DNA from: Mycolicibacterium goodii
GTDB lineage: Bacteria; Actinomycetota; Actinomycetes; Mycobacteriales; Mycobacteriaceae
DNA length: 64,000 nucleotides
Reading direction: 5' to 3'
NCBI RefSeq assembly: GCF_022370755.2
Contig: NZ_CP092364.2
Span: 2,542,001 to 2,606,000 of the forward strand
The position numbers were made by a program, and so were the translations under genes. Under the pieces are notes generated by a model. That model saw only the letters and a program-made list of their open reading frames with translations, had not been told where the DNA came from and did no database searches. Positions within the stretch are counted from its first letter, which is position 1. Every line of letters starts with the position of its first letter. This document shows positions 35,268 through 46,000 of this stretch, one piece after another.

Positions 35268-36842
35268 GTGGCGGGGGCCACCGGGGCGCTGCGACGCTAC
35301 CTGGTCGCCGCCGTGGCGTGCGGAGTGGTGATCGCCGGCTGCACCATCGCCTCGGCCGTGGTGCTCGCCCATCTCGTCGCCGGCGTCGTCACCGAACCCG
35401 GCGCCGACAACGACTGGGCTCCCGCACTCGGCGGTCTCGTGGTCCTGTGGGCGATACGGGTTGTGGCGCAGTGGTTTCAAGGACGCTTGTCCCAGCGCGG
35501 GGCCACCGCGGTCATCGGCGAGTTGTCCCGGCAGGTGCTGTGGTCGGTCACGAACACGTCGCCACGGCGTCTCGCCGCAGAGCGCGATGCCGCGGCCGCG
35601 GTGGTCACACGCGGTCTCGACGGCCTGCGCCCCTATTTCACCGGGTACCTGCCTGCCGTGGTGCTCGCCGGGATCCTCACTCCCGCGGCGCTTGCGGTGA
35701 TGGCCGTCTTCGACTGGCAGGCCGCGGCCATCGTGGTGATCGCACTGCCGCTCATCCCGATCTTCATGGTGCTGATCGGCCTGCTCACCGCCGAGCGGTC
35801 GGCGGCCGCGCTCACCGCGATGACGACGTTGCAGGGCCGCATGCTGGACCTCGTGGCGGGGATTCCGACGTTGCGTGCGGTGGGGCGTGCCGGTGGATCC
35901 GTGCAGCGGATCGCCGAACTGTCGGCGAGCCACCGGCGTTCGACGATGGCGACGCTACGGATCTCGTTCCTGTCGGCGCTGGTGCTGGAATTGCTCGCCA
36001 CTCTCGGTGTGGCACTCGTCGCCGTCAGCGTCGGTCTGCGTCTGGTGTTCGGCGACGTGACGCTCGCGGCCGGCCTGACCGCGCTGCTGCTCGCACCCGA
36101 GGTGTTCTGGCCGCTGCGGCGGGTGGGTGCGGCATTCCATGCCGCCCAGGACGGAAAGACCGCTGCCGAGCAGGCGTTGCGGTTGTGCGACCGCCCGCAG
36201 GCGCCCGCCGGACGCCGAGAGATCGCGGCCGGTGCGCCCGTGATCGAGGTGCCCGCGCTGGACGCGGTGCTGTCACCGGGTCGCGTGACCGTGCTGACCG
36301 GACCCAACGGTGTCGGTAAATCGACTCTCCTGCAGGCGATTCTGGGGTTGCAGGAATCGCCGTGCGGAGTGATCCGCATCGCCGGCATCGACGTCGGTGA
36401 GCTCGACCGTTCCGCATGGTGGCGTCGCGTCGCCTGGTTGCCGCACCGGCCGGTGCTCATCCCCGGTACCGTGCGGGAGAACCTCGAACTGCTCGGCCCG
36501 GTGCCCGAGCTCGACGAGATCTGTCACCGGGTGGGCTTCGACGAGGTGCTCCGGGAACTTCCCGACGGCTTGGAGACCCCGCTGGGGCGTGGCGGCGTCG
36601 GCCTGTCGTTGGGGCAGCGCCAGCGTCTGGGCCTGGTGCGCGCGCTCGGGGCGCAGGCGGATGTGCTGTTGCTCGACGAGCCGACGGCGCACCTCGACGA
36701 TGCGCTCGAAGATCGCGTGCTGGCGACCATCGTGGCGCGCGCCCGCGCGGGCGCGACCGTGGTGCTGGTCGGTCACCGCGCACCGGTTCTGGAGGCCGCC
36801 GATCACGTGGTCAGGATGGAGGGTTCGCTTGTTCGGCGATGA
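35268..36842 (+). CDS. cydD: Thiol reductant ABC exporter subunit CydD
   Basis: Half of the CydDC transporter that exports cysteine/glutathione-type thiols and is needed to assemble cytochrome bd. 524 aa from the GTG at 35268; the true start could lie up to 60 codons earlier, but ATG at 35085 would lie deep inside cydB and is unlikely. Membrane domain in the first 310 residues, then an ATPase with Walker A GPNGVGKSTLLQ, signature LSLGQRQRLGL and Walker B VLLLDEPTAHLD. Ends 14 bp inside the cydC start. Confidence 0.88.
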   Translation: MAGATGALRRYLVAAVACGVVIAGCTIASAVVLAHLVAGVVTEPGADNDWAPALGGLVVLWAIRVVAQWFQGRLSQRGATAVIGELSRQVLWSVTNTSPRRLAAERDAAAAVVTRGLDGLRPYFTGYLPAVVLAGILTPAALAVMAVFDWQAAAIVVIALPLIPIFMVLIGLLTAERSAAALTAMTTLQGRMLDLVAGIPTLRAVGRAGGSVQRIAELSASHRRSTMATLRISFLSALVLELLATLGVALVAVSVGLRLVFGDVTLAAGLTALLLAPEVFWPLRRVGAAFHAAQDGKTAAEQALRLCDRPQAPAGRREIAAGAPVIEVPALDAVLSPGRVTVLTGPNGVGKSTLLQAILGLQESPCGVIRIAGIDVGELDRSAWWRRVAWLPHRPVLIPGTVRENLELLGPVPELDEICHRVGFDEVLRELPDGLETPLGRGGVGLSLGQRQRLGLVRALGAQADVLLLDEPTAHLDDALEDRVLATIVARARAGATVVLVGHRAPVLEAADHVVRMEGSLVRR

Positions 36843-38385
36843 TCCGTTGCTCCGTCTGACCCTCGAGCTCCTGCGTCCCCGGCTCGGACGGTTCCTGCTG
36901 GCGGCTGCACTCGGTGTGCTCTCGTTGGGCAGCGCACTGGCGCTGGCGGGGATCTCGGCGTGGCTCATCACACGGGCGTGGCAGATGCCGCCGGTGCTGG
37001 ATCTGACCGTGGCGGTGGTGGCGGTACGCGCACTGGGGATCTCACGCGGAGTTCTCGGCTACTGCCAGCGCCTGGCGTCGCACGACAGTGCGCTGCGTGC
37101 CGCGGCCAACGCCAGGACCGGCCTGTACCGCAAGCTCGCCGACGCGCCGCCCGACGAGGCGATGCGGGTGCCGAGCGGGGAGCTGGTGGCACGCCTCGGG
37201 CCCGCGGTCGACGAACTCGCCGATGTTCTGGTCCGGGCGTTGTTGCCGATCGTGGTCGCGGCGGTGCTCGGCTGCGCGGCCGTCGGGGTCATCGCCGTGA
37301 TCTCCCCCGCCGCCGCGCTGGTGTTGGCGGTGTGCCTGTTCGTCGCCGGTGTGCTCGCGCCCGCGGTTGCCGCCCGAGCCGCACACGCATCGGAAACCGT
37401 TGCGGTTGAACACCGTTCGCAGCGAGACACCGCCAGCATGCTTGCGCTCGAGCACGCGCCCGAGTTGCGGGTCAGCGGCCGACTGGCCGAGGTCATCGCA
37501 ACGGCCGAGCGCCACCACAGGGCGTGGGGCGCGGCCGCCGACCGAGCCGCCGCACCGGCCGCGGTGGCCGCGGCGATGCCCACGGCGGCGATCGGCGTCA
37601 GCGTTCTCGGCGCTGTGATCGCGGGGATCGCACTCGCACCGGCCGCCGCCCCCACCACCGTGGCGATTCTGATGTTGCTGCCACTGTCGGCGTTCGAGGC
37701 GACCACAGCGCTTCCGGACGCGGCTGCGCAGCTCATGCGGTCGCGTGTCGCGGCGCGTCGGCTCCTGGAGTTGACACGGCCGATCCCCACACGGGCCCGC
37801 CCGGACGTGCCGATGGTCGACCTCGCACCCGGTGACCGCCTCGCGGTCGTCGGACCGAGCGGCTCGGGCAAGACCACGCTGCTGATGTCCTTGGCGGACA
37901 AGCTCAACGGACCGCGCGGCGAGACCGGCTGTACGGGTGCGCCGCAACGCGCAGCCGTCTTCGCCGAGGACGCCCACCTGTTCGACACCACCGTGCGGGA
38001 CAACCTCCTGGTGGTACGCGGTGATGCCGCCGATGCCGAACTCCTGGCGGCACTTCGTCGCGTGGGGCTCGGCGAGTGGTTGGCGGGGTTGCCCGACGGT
38101 TTGTCCACCGTGCTCGTCGGTGGTGCCGCGGCGGTATCTGCCGGGCAGCGTCGACGCCTGCTCATCGCCCGCGCACTGCTCTCGACGTTTCCGGTCGTGC
38201 TGCTCGACGAGCCGACCGAGAACCTGGACGCCGGCGACGCCCAGCAAGTGCTCGAAGACCTTCTGACGCCGGGCGTTCTGTTCCCGGCCGACCGGACGGT
38301 CGTGGTCGCGACACACCATCTTCCGCCCCACCTCGACTGCCCGGTTGTTCGCTGTACCGGCCGCGCCGCGGTGCCGGGAAGGTAG
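36829..38385 (+). CDS. cydC: Thiol reductant ABC exporter subunit CydC
   Basis: Partner of CydD, 518 aa from the TTG at 36829, which overlaps cydD by 14 bp and has GGAGG at the right distance. Membrane domain (LTLELLRPRLGRFLLAAALG, SAWLITRAWQMPPVL), then Walker A GPSGSGKTTLL, signature VSAGQRRRLLIARALL and Walker B VLLDEPTENLD. A longer reading of the frame from 36397 runs over cydD and is rejected. Last gene of the cyd operon; DUF4190 follows after 10 bp. Confidence 0.9.
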   Translation: MFGDDPLLRLTLELLRPRLGRFLLAAALGVLSLGSALALAGISAWLITRAWQMPPVLDLTVAVVAVRALGISRGVLGYCQRLASHDSALRAAANARTGLYRKLADAPPDEAMRVPSGELVARLGPAVDELADVLVRALLPIVVAAVLGCAAVGVIAVISPAAALVLAVCLFVAGVLAPAVAARAAHASETVAVEHRSQRDTASMLALEHAPELRVSGRLAEVIATAERHHRAWGAAADRAAAPAAVAAAMPTAAIGVSVLGAVIAGIALAPAAAPTTVAILMLLPLSAFEATTALPDAAAQLMRSRVAARRLLELTRPIPTRARPDVPMVDLAPGDRLAVVGPSGSGKTTLLMSLADKLNGPRGETGCTGAPQRAAVFAEDAHLFDTTVRDNLLVVRGDAADAELLAALRRVGLGEWLAGLPDGLSTVLVGGAAAVSAGQRRRLLIARALLSTFPVVLLDEPTENLDAGDAQQVLEDLLTPGVLFPADRTVVVATHHLPPHLDCPVVRCTGRAAVPGR

Positions 38386-38395
38386 CCTAACCGGC

Positions 38396-39103
38396 ATGAC
38401 CGACGAACGAGCTGGTGAGCCCGGGTCGGACCGACCGGAACCGACAGACCCGTCTGAGCCCGGCCGGACACCTCCGTCAACGGATTCTGCGGCTGAGCCG
38501 GCCGGATCGGCCGAGACCTCCGAGGCGTCGGGAGCGCCGGGGACGCCTGCGCCGCCACCGGGGCAGACGCCGTACACATACGGCCCGTCCTACGGCCAAC
38601 AGCCCTACGGTGCCTATCAGGGTGCGTACCCAGGCGCCTATCCCGGCGGCTATCCGCCCCCACCGCCCTACGGCGGCTACCCATCACAGCCTTCGGGCCC
38701 GGTCACCACCGGACCGCGCAACGGCTTGGGCATCGCGGCACTGATCACCGCGATCGCGGGCCTGGTGCTGTGTTGGTCGATCATCGGCGGGATCGTCGTC
38801 GGGGCGGTCGCGATCGTGCTCGGCTTCCTCGGGCACAGTCGCGCCAAGCGCGGCGAGGCCACCAACGGCGGCGTCGCGATCACCGGAATCGTGTTGGGCG
38901 GCATCGCCGTCGTGCTGTCACTTGCGTTCATCGCGATCTGGGTGACGCTCGGGGTCCGGTGGTTCGAGGATCTCGGTGGCCGCGAGTACCTCACCTGCCT
39001 GGAGGAAGCCGGCAACGACCAAGCCGCCCAAGAGCAGTGCCGGGTGCGATTCGAACAGCGCGTCGAGGACGAGTTCGGCGCCCCGTCGACGCGCACCCGC
39101 TGA
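38396..39103 (+). CDS. DUF4190 membrane protein with proline/tyrosine-rich N-terminus
   Basis: 235 aa from the ATG at 38396. The first 110 residues are disordered: E, P, T and S-rich, then repeated P-Y-G motifs such as YGQQPYGAYQGAYPGAYPG. The C-terminal half has the DUF4190 segments GLGIAALITAIAGLVLCWSI, FLGHSRAKRGEATNGGVAIT and a second membrane span before a short tail. Function unknown. Co-oriented with and 10 bp after cydC. Confidence 0.82.
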   Translation: MTDERAGEPGSDRPEPTDPSEPGRTPPSTDSAAEPAGSAETSEASGAPGTPAPPPGQTPYTYGPSYGQQPYGAYQGAYPGAYPGGYPPPPPYGGYPSQPSGPVTTGPRNGLGIAALITAIAGLVLCWSIIGGIVVGAVAIVLGFLGHSRAKRGEATNGGVAITGIVLGGIAVVLSLAFIAIWVTLGVRWFEDLGGREYLTCLEEAGNDQAAQEQCRVRFEQRVEDEFGAPSTRTR

Positions 39104-39152
39104 AGCGGCGGCCGTTCACAGCGAATCACTCTGTGACACAGCGCAGTCGGGC

Positions 39153-40019
39153 CTATGCAGTGCCCGGGAAGTACTTGACGATACCTTCCTGCACGACGGT
39201 GGCCAGCAGCTGTCCCGACGCGTCGAAGTAGTGACCGGTGCCCAGGCCGCGGGATTCGGCGGCCACCGGTGACGTCGTCGAGTACAGCACCCACTCGTCG
39301 AACTTGATGGGCCGGTGGAACCACACACTGTGGTTCATCGTCACCGCGAAGATCCGGTCGAAGCCCCACGACAATCCGTGTGTGGTGATGATCGAGTCGA
39401 GCACCGTGGTGTCCGACGAATAGACCAGCGCCGCGCCGTGCAACACCGGATCGTCGGGCATCGGTCCCTCGGTCTTCAACCAGACCCGGTTGTGGTCGAG
39501 CTTGCCGCCCTTGTCCCGCATCACCCAGGCCGGATCGTTGGTGTAACGCCACTCGATCGGCCGCAGCGCGTTGACGAACAGCGGCACGGTCTCTTCGTAA
39601 CCACGCAGCAATTCGTCGATCTTCGGCAGCGTCTCCGGATGCGGAACGTCGGGAGCAGGCACGCTGTGCTCGAGTCCGCGGCCACCGTTCATGTAGGAGA
39701 TCATCACGGTGGTCAGCAGCTCGCCGTTCTGCATGACGTCCACCCGGCGGTTGGCGAACCGTCGTTCGTCACGTAGCCGGACGATGTGGAACTCCAGGTC
39801 CTTCTCCGGATCCCCGCCCGCGATGAAATGCGCCGACAGGGCGCTCGGCGAGAGCCTGTGCCGAAGCGAGCGCCCCGCGGCGACGAACGCCTGCGCGGTC
39901 ATCTGGCCGCCGAAGGTGCGCACCGGGTTCTTGCTGGGATGAGATCCGATGAAGAGGTCCTCACCGACCTGGTTCAGGTCGAGAACCGCCAGCAGTTCCT
40001 CGAAATCGGCCTGTGACAC
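39153..40019 (-). CDS. tesB: Acyl-CoA thioesterase II
   Basis: Hydrolyses acyl-CoA to free acid and CoA in the cytoplasm, 288 aa, two hotdog halves. Conserved motifs include FGGQMTAQAFVAAGRSLRH in the first half and MNHSVWFHRPIKFDEWVLYST with GLGTGHYFDASGQLLATVVQEG in the second, containing the catalytic D/T/Q-type residues of the family. It lies 24 bp downstream of pyk on the same strand, and may be in an operon. Confidence 0.92.
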   Translation of the reverse strand: MSQADFEELLAVLDLNQVGEDLFIGSHPSKNPVRTFGGQMTAQAFVAAGRSLRHRLSPSALSAHFIAGGDPEKDLEFHIVRLRDERRFANRRVDVMQNGELLTTVMISYMNGGRGLEHSVPAPDVPHPETLPKIDELLRGYEETVPLFVNALRPIEWRYTNDPAWVMRDKGGKLDHNRVWLKTEGPMPDDPVLHGAALVYSSDTTVLDSIITTHGLSWGFDRIFAVTMNHSVWFHRPIKFDEWVLYSTTSPVAAESRGLGTGHYFDASGQLLATVVQEGIVKYFPGTA

Positions 40020-40043
40020 CGGACCCCTTCCTGCGATCTCGCC

Positions 40044-41462
40044 CTAGACGTCGTCCTCTCCGATGCGGTGCACATGGATCAGATTCGTGGAGCCTACTGT
40101 GCCCGGAGGAGCACCGGCGACAATGACCACCAGCTCGCCCCGCTTGTAGCGGCCGAGCTCCAGCAACGACTTGTCGACCTGCCGGATCATGTCGTCGGTG
40201 TTCGACATCTGCGGAACGATGAACGTCTCGGTGCCCCAGGTGAGCGCGAGCTGGCTGCGCACCTCGGGCAGCGCCGTGAAGGCCAGCACCGGCAGCGGTG
40301 TGTGCAGGCGCGCCAGGCGGCGCACGGTGTCGCCCGACTGTGTGAACGCGACGAGGGCCTTGGCGTCCAGCCGCTCGCCGATGTCGCGCGCGGCGTAGGA
40401 GATCACGCCGCGCTTGGTCCGGGGCACGTGGGTCAACGGCGGGACGACCACCGAGTTGTCCTCGACGGCCTTGATGATGCTGGCCATGGTCCGCACCGCC
40501 TCCAGCGGATACTTGCCGACGGAGGTCTCCCCCGACAGCATCACCGCGTCGGCGCCGTCGAGCACGGCGTTCGCGACGTCGGACGCCTCGGCCCGCGTCG
40601 GCCGGGAGTTCTCGATCATCGACTCCAGCATCTGGGTCGCGACGATGACCGGTTTGGCGTTCTCCCGGGCCATCTGGATGGCGCGCTTCTGGACCAGCGG
40701 CACCTCCTCCAGCGGCAACTCGACGCCGAGATCGCCGCGGGCGACCATCACGGCGTCGAACGCCAGTACGACGGCTTCGAGGTTCTCGATGGCCTCGGGC
40801 TTCTCCAGCTTGGCGATCACCGGTACGCGGCGGCCCACCCGGTCCATCACCTCGTGGACCAGCTCGATGTCGGCGGGCGAACGCACGAACGACAGCGCGA
40901 CCAGGTCGACCCCGAGCCGCAACGCGAACTCCAGGTCCTCGATGTCCTTCTCCGACAGCGCGGGCACCGAGACGTTCATGCCCGGCAACGAAACGCCCTT
41001 GTTGTTGCTCACCGGGCCGCCCTCGGTGACCGTGCAGACGACGTCGTTGCCGTCGACCTCTTCGACCCTCAGGGCGACCTTGCCGTCGTCGACCAGCAGC
41101 CGGTCGCCCTTGGCGGCATCCTGGGCCAACTGCTTGTAGGTGGTGGACACCCGGTCGTGGGTGCCCTCACAGTCCTCGACGGTGATGCGCACGGTCTCAC
41201 CGGTCGCCCAGTACGTCGGGCCGTCCTTGAAGCGTCCCAGACGGATCTTGGGACCCTGCAGGTCGGCCAGGATGCCGACCGCATGACCCGTGGCATCGGA
41301 TGCGGCACGCACCCTCTTGTATGCGGCCTCGTGGTCGGTGTAGTCGCCGTGGCTGAAGTTCAGCCGCGCGACATCCATCCCGGCCTCGACCAGCGCCCTG
41401 ACGGTCTCATCCGTGCTGGTGGCGGGGCCAAGCGTACAAACGATCTTTCCGCGTCTGCTCAC
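40044..41462 (-). CDS. pyk: Pyruvate kinase
   Basis: Converts phosphoenolpyruvate and ADP to pyruvate and ATP in glycolysis, 472 aa. Signature elements include KIVCTLGPAT and MDVARLNFSHGDY at the N-terminus, MVARGDLGVELPLEEVPLVQK for Mg binding, and ATQMLESMIENSRPTRAEASDVANAVLDG. The C-terminal domain ends in ELVVIVAGAPPGTVGSTNLIHVH. Length is normal for a bacterial type. A conserved neighbour of tesB in mycobacteria. Confidence 0.95.
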   Translation of the reverse strand: MSRRGKIVCTLGPATSTDETVRALVEAGMDVARLNFSHGDYTDHEAAYKRVRAASDATGHAVGILADLQGPKIRLGRFKDGPTYWATGETVRITVEDCEGTHDRVSTTYKQLAQDAAKGDRLLVDDGKVALRVEEVDGNDVVCTVTEGGPVSNNKGVSLPGMNVSVPALSEKDIEDLEFALRLGVDLVALSFVRSPADIELVHEVMDRVGRRVPVIAKLEKPEAIENLEAVVLAFDAVMVARGDLGVELPLEEVPLVQKRAIQMARENAKPVIVATQMLESMIENSRPTRAEASDVANAVLDGADAVMLSGETSVGKYPLEAVRTMASIIKAVEDNSVVVPPLTHVPRTKRGVISYAARDIGERLDAKALVAFTQSGDTVRRLARLHTPLPVLAFTALPEVRSQLALTWGTETFIVPQMSNTDDMIRQVDKSLLELGRYKRGELVVIVAGAPPGTVGSTNLIHVHRIGEDDV

Positions 41463-41501
41463 GTCTTCTGAGCATAGTCGTTGATCGATTCAGATGACGA
41501 T

Positions 41502-43004
41502 TCAGACGACGGCCAGCGGCAGGGCGCCCGGACGTACCGGCGACGGCAGATCCGACTCGCCCATCAGGTAGGCGTCGACCGCGTGCGCCGCGCTGCGGCC
41601 CTCGGCGATGGCCCATACCACCAGCGACGCCCCGCGGTGCGCATCGCCACAGACGAACACCCCTGGCGCGTCGGTCTGCCAATCCGAACCGCACGGAATG
41701 GCGCCGCGCTTGTTGAGTTCGATGTTGAGATCGTCGAGCAGCGGCATGTGCTCGACACCCTCGAAACCGATCGCCAACAGCGCGAGATCGCACGGGATCT
41801 CCAGCGGCTCGCCCACCGGCGTGATGTGCCGTCGTCCTTCGGCATCCCTGGTGACCCGCACCTCGGCGATCTCCACGGCCCGCACATGCCCCTTGTCGTC
41901 ACCCACGAAGCGCTGTACGGCCACCTCGAAGCGCCGCGCACCACCCTCGGCGTGCGCCGGTGACGTGCGCAGCACCAGCGGCCACGTCGGCCACGGGGTG
42001 AGCGTGTCGTCGCGCACCTCGGGCGGTTCGGGGTTGTAGTCCAACTGCGTCACCGACGCCGCGCCCTGCCGATGCGCGGTGCCGAGGCAGTCCGCGCCGG
42101 TGTCGCCGCCGCCGATGATGACGACGTGCCTGCCTGCCGCCGAGATCGGCGACGGCCCGTCACCCTCACACTCGCGGTTGGCCGGCACCAGATGCTCCAT
42201 CGCGAGGTGCACACCGGCCAAATCGCGTCCGGGCACGTCGTTGTCGCGGCCACGCAACGCACCGACCGCCAGCACCACGGCCTGATGCCTGCCACGCAGC
42301 TGTTCGACGGACACGTCGACGCCGACCTCGCACTCGGTGACGAACCGGGTTCCCTCGGCACGCATCTGGGCGAGCCGTTGGTTGAGCGTCGACTTCTCGA
42401 GCTTGTACTCGGGGATGCCGTAGCGCAGCAGTCCCCCGAGCCGGTCATCACGCTCGTACACGGTCACCTCGTGACCGGCGCGCGTGAGCTGTTGTGCCGC
42501 AGCAAGTCCCGCGGGGCCCGATCCCACCACCGCAACACTCTTGCCGGTCGAGATCTGCGCGGGCTGCGGTTCGACGGTGCCGTCCATCCACGCCTGGTCG
42601 GCGATGGACTGCTCGATGCGTTTGATGGTGACGCTGCCGCCGGTGTGCTCCTCGGAGATCGACAGCACGCAGGCCGCCTCACACGGTGCGGGGCACAACC
42701 GCCCGGTGAACTCCGGGAAGTTGTTGGTCGCATGCAGCCGATCGCTCGCGGCGTCCCAGCGTCCGCGCCGCACCAGGTCGTTCCACTCCGGGATCAGGTT
42801 GCCCAACGGGCACCCGGCACTGCCGGAATGACAGAACGGGATACCGCAGTCCATGCAGCGACGCGCCTGCTGTGACACCTCGCCGGCACGTTCATGCGGG
42901 TCCTGGCGTTCGTAGACCTCCCGCCAGTCGCCGACACGCTCGTCGACCGGCCGCTTGGCGGCCTCGATTTTCGGTACACGTAGGAATCCGGTGGGATCAG
43001 CCAC
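41502..43004 (-). CDS. gltD: Glutamate synthase (NADPH) small subunit
   Basis: 500 aa. Takes electrons from NADPH and passes them through FAD to iron-sulfur centres of GltB. The N-terminal Cys-rich region ([27 protein letters not shown]) holds 4Fe-4S clusters. FAD-binding motif [15 protein letters not shown] and NADPH motif [13 protein letters not shown] follow, and a further FAD motif [19 protein letters not shown] is near the C-terminus. Overlaps the gltB stop by 8 bp. Confidence 0.95.
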   Translation of the reverse strand: MADPTGFLRVPKIEAAKRPVDERVGDWREVYERQDPHERAGEVSQQARRCMDCGIPFCHSGSAGCPLGNLIPEWNDLVRRGRWDAASDRLHATNNFPEFTGRLCPAPCEAACVLSISEEHTGGSVTIKRIEQSIADQAWMDGTVEPQPAQISTGKSVAVVGSGPAGLAAAQQLTRAGHEVTVYERDDRLGGLLRYGIPEYKLEKSTLNQRLAQMRAEGTRFVTECEVGVDVSVEQLRGRHQAVVLAVGALRGRDNDVPGRDLAGVHLAMEHLVPANRECEGDGPSPISAAGRHVVIIGGGDTGADCLGTAHRQGAASVTQLDYNPEPPEVRDDTLTPWPTWPLVLRTSPAHAEGGARRFEVAVQRFVGDDKGHVRAVEIAEVRVTRDAEGRRHITPVGEPLEIPCDLALLAIGFEGVEHMPLLDDLNIELNKRGAIPCGSDWQTDAPGVFVCGDAHRGASLVVWAIAEGRSAAHAVDAYLMGESDLPSPVRPGALPLAVV

Positions 43005-46000
43005 GGCTGGCCTCCATGATCGCGCTGTCGACGTCCCGGCCCTCGGCCTTGGCCATCCGGGTCGCCTGCAGGACGCGCTGATAGTCGGTGGGCATTATCT
43101 TGGTGAATTGGGCGCTGCGCCTTGGCCAGTCGGACAAGAGCGATGTGCCCAGCGTGCTTCCGGTGTACCGGACGTGGTCGGCGACGACGTGGCGCAGCCA
43201 GTCCAGATCTTCGGGGTCGAGCCGCTGCAGTAGCACCATCTCGGTGTTCACCTTCGCCGGGTCCAGGCCCAGCACGAAGGCGATGCCACCGGACATGCCC
43301 GCCGCCAGGTTCCGGCCGGTCCTGCCGAGGACGACGACCCGACCGCCGGTCATGTACTCGCAGGCGTGGTCGCCGACACCTTCGACGACCGCCAGCGCGC
43401 CGGAGTTGCGGGCACAGAAGCGTTCACCGGCCCGGCCGCGCAGGTACACCTCGCCGGAGGTGGCTCCGTACAGCAGGGTGTTGCCTGCGATCACGTTGTC
43501 CTCCGGCAGGAACAGCACGTCGTCCGGTGGCCGGACGATCACGCGTCCACCGGAGAGTCCCTTGCCGACATAGTCGTTGGCGTCACCGACCAGATCGAGC
43601 GTGATGCCCGGCGGCAGGAATGCGCCGATCGACTGGCCGGCCGAACCCGTCAGCGTCACGTGGATGGTGTCGTCCGGCAGCCCCGCCGCACCGTAGCGGC
43701 GCGTGACCTCCGAGCCCAGCAGGGTGCCCACGGTGCGGTTGACGTTGCGCACCGGCAGTTCCAACCGCACCGGATGGGCGTCTTCGAGTGCTCCCTCGGC
43801 CAACTGGATGAGCGTGCGGTCCAGCGCCTGTTCGAGACCGTGCTCCTGCTCGCGCAGCTTGCGGCGCTGCGTGGGCTTGGCGCCGTGAGCGTCGGTGGGC
43901 ACCGCGAAGATCGGGCTCAGATCCAGTCCGCGGCTCTTCCAGTGCGCCACGCCTTCTGCGGTGTCGAGGAGTTCGGCGTGCCCGACGGCCTCGTCAATGC
44001 TGCGGAAGCCCAGTTCGGCCAGATAGCGGCGGATGTCCTCGGCGATGAACGTGAAGAAGTTCTCCACGAACTCGGGCTTGCCGTTGAACCGGGCCCGCAG
44101 TTCGGGATTCTGGGTCGCCACGCCTACGGGGCAGGTGTCGAGGTGACACACCCGCATCATGATGCAGCCCGACACCACCAGAGGCGCTGTCGCGAACCCG
44201 AATTCCTCGGCGCCGAGCAGCATGGCGACGACGACGTCGCGCGCGGTGCGCAGGCCTCCGTCGCACTGCACGGTGATGCGGTCCCGAAGACCGTTGAGCA
44301 CCAACGTCTGCTGTGTATCGGCCAGGCCGATCTCCCATGGCGCACCGGCGTGCTTGAGCGAGGTCAGCGGCGCGGCGCCGGTGCCGCCGTCGTATCCGGA
44401 GATCAGCACCACGTCCGCGTGCGCCTTCGACACCCCGGCCGCGACGGTGCCCACACCGACGCTGCTGACCAGCTTGACATGGATCCTGGCATCGGCGTTG
44501 GCGTTCTTCAGATCGTGGATCAGCTGCGCCAGGTCCTCGATCGAGTAGATATCGTGGTGCGGCGGTGGGGAGATGAGCCCGACACCGGGGGTGGAGTGCC
44601 GGGTCCTGGCGATGTCGGGATACACCTTGTAGCCGGGAAGCTGGCCGCCCTCACCAGGTTTCGCGCCCTGCGCCATCTTGATCTGGATGTCGGTGGCGTT
44701 CACCAGGTAGTCGCTGGTGACGCCGAAGCGCCCGGACGCGACCTGTTTGACCGCGCTGCGCCGGCGCGGATCATAGAGTCGCTCCGCATCTTCGCCACCC
44801 TCGCCGCTGTTCGACCGACCACCCAGCTTGTTCATGGCGATCGCCATGGTCTCGTGAGCTTCCGCCGAGATGGACCCGTAGCTCATGGCGCCGGTGTTGA
44901 ACCGGGTGAGGATCGACTCGACCGGCTCGACCTCGTCGAGCGGAACCGGGGGCCGGACGCCCTTCTTGAACTCGAACAGGCCGCGCAGGGCGCCGCCCTT
45001 GCGGGCCAACCGATCGACCTCCTCTGAGTACTTCGCGAAGATGTCACGTCGGCCGGTGCGCGTCGAATGCTGAAGCAGGAACACCACTTCAGGGGTGAAC
45101 AGGTGAAGCTCGCCCTCGCGGCGGAAGGCGTACTCGCCACCCACCTCGAGGCGGCGATGCACGCGCTCGGTGGGATTCTCCGGGTAGGCCCGGCGGTGCC
45201 GCATCTTCACCTCGTCGGCGATCACGTCGAGGCCGACGCCGCCGAGCTGGCTGGTGGTTCCGGTGAAGTACTCGTCGATCACCCCGCGGTCGAGGCCGAT
45301 CGCCTCGAACACCTGAGCGGCGGTGTAGGACGCGACCGTGGAGATGCCCATCTTGCTCATCACCTTGACCACGCCCTTGCAGAGGGCCTTGACGTAGTTG
45401 CGCACCGCGGCGGCCGGTTCGATGCCGGTGAGCTCACCCTCGCGGATGAGGTCTTCGATGGATTCGAACGCCAGGTAGGGGTTCACCGCGGCCGCACCGA
45501 ATCCGATGAGCAACGCGATGTGGTGCACCTCGCGGGCGTCACCGCTCTCGACCACCAAGGCGACCTTGGTGCGTTCCTTGGTGCGCACCAGGTGGTGGTG
45601 CACCGCGGACACGGCCAGCAACGACGGGATCGGTGCCCTCGTGTGATCGGAGTCGCGATCGGAGATCACCAGGATCCGCCGACCGTTGGCGATCGCCGCG
45701 CTGGCGCGGGACCGCAGGTCATCCAGCGCCTCGGCGAGTCCCTCGCCGCCGCGTTCGACGTCGTACAAGGCACGCAGAACGGTGGCACGCAACCCCGGAT
45801 GCTCGCCGTCGTCGTTGATGTGGACGATCTTGCCCAGGTCGTCGTTGTCGATCACCGGCGCCCGCAGGACGATCTGGCGGCAGGAGGCTGCCGACGGTTC
45901 CAGCAGGTTCTCCTCGGGGCCCATCACGCGGGCCATCGACGTGACCACCTCTTCGCGGATCGCATCCAGCGGGGGGTTGGTCACCTGCGCGAACAGTTCG

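Noticed and set aside
36397..36828. Extended cydC start overlapping cydD
   Set aside because: The sequence is cydD in another frame; the TTG at 36829 with GGAGG upstream fits the family start.
39116..39136. TCACAG/CTGTGA hairpin between the DUF4190 gene and tesB
   Set aside because: Only a 6-bp stem with a 9-nt loop and no T tract; too weak to call a terminator.
43366..45027. 553-residue frame on the + strand within gltB
   Set aside because: GC-rich shadow frame with no domain features; gltB on the other strand has full catalytic motifs.
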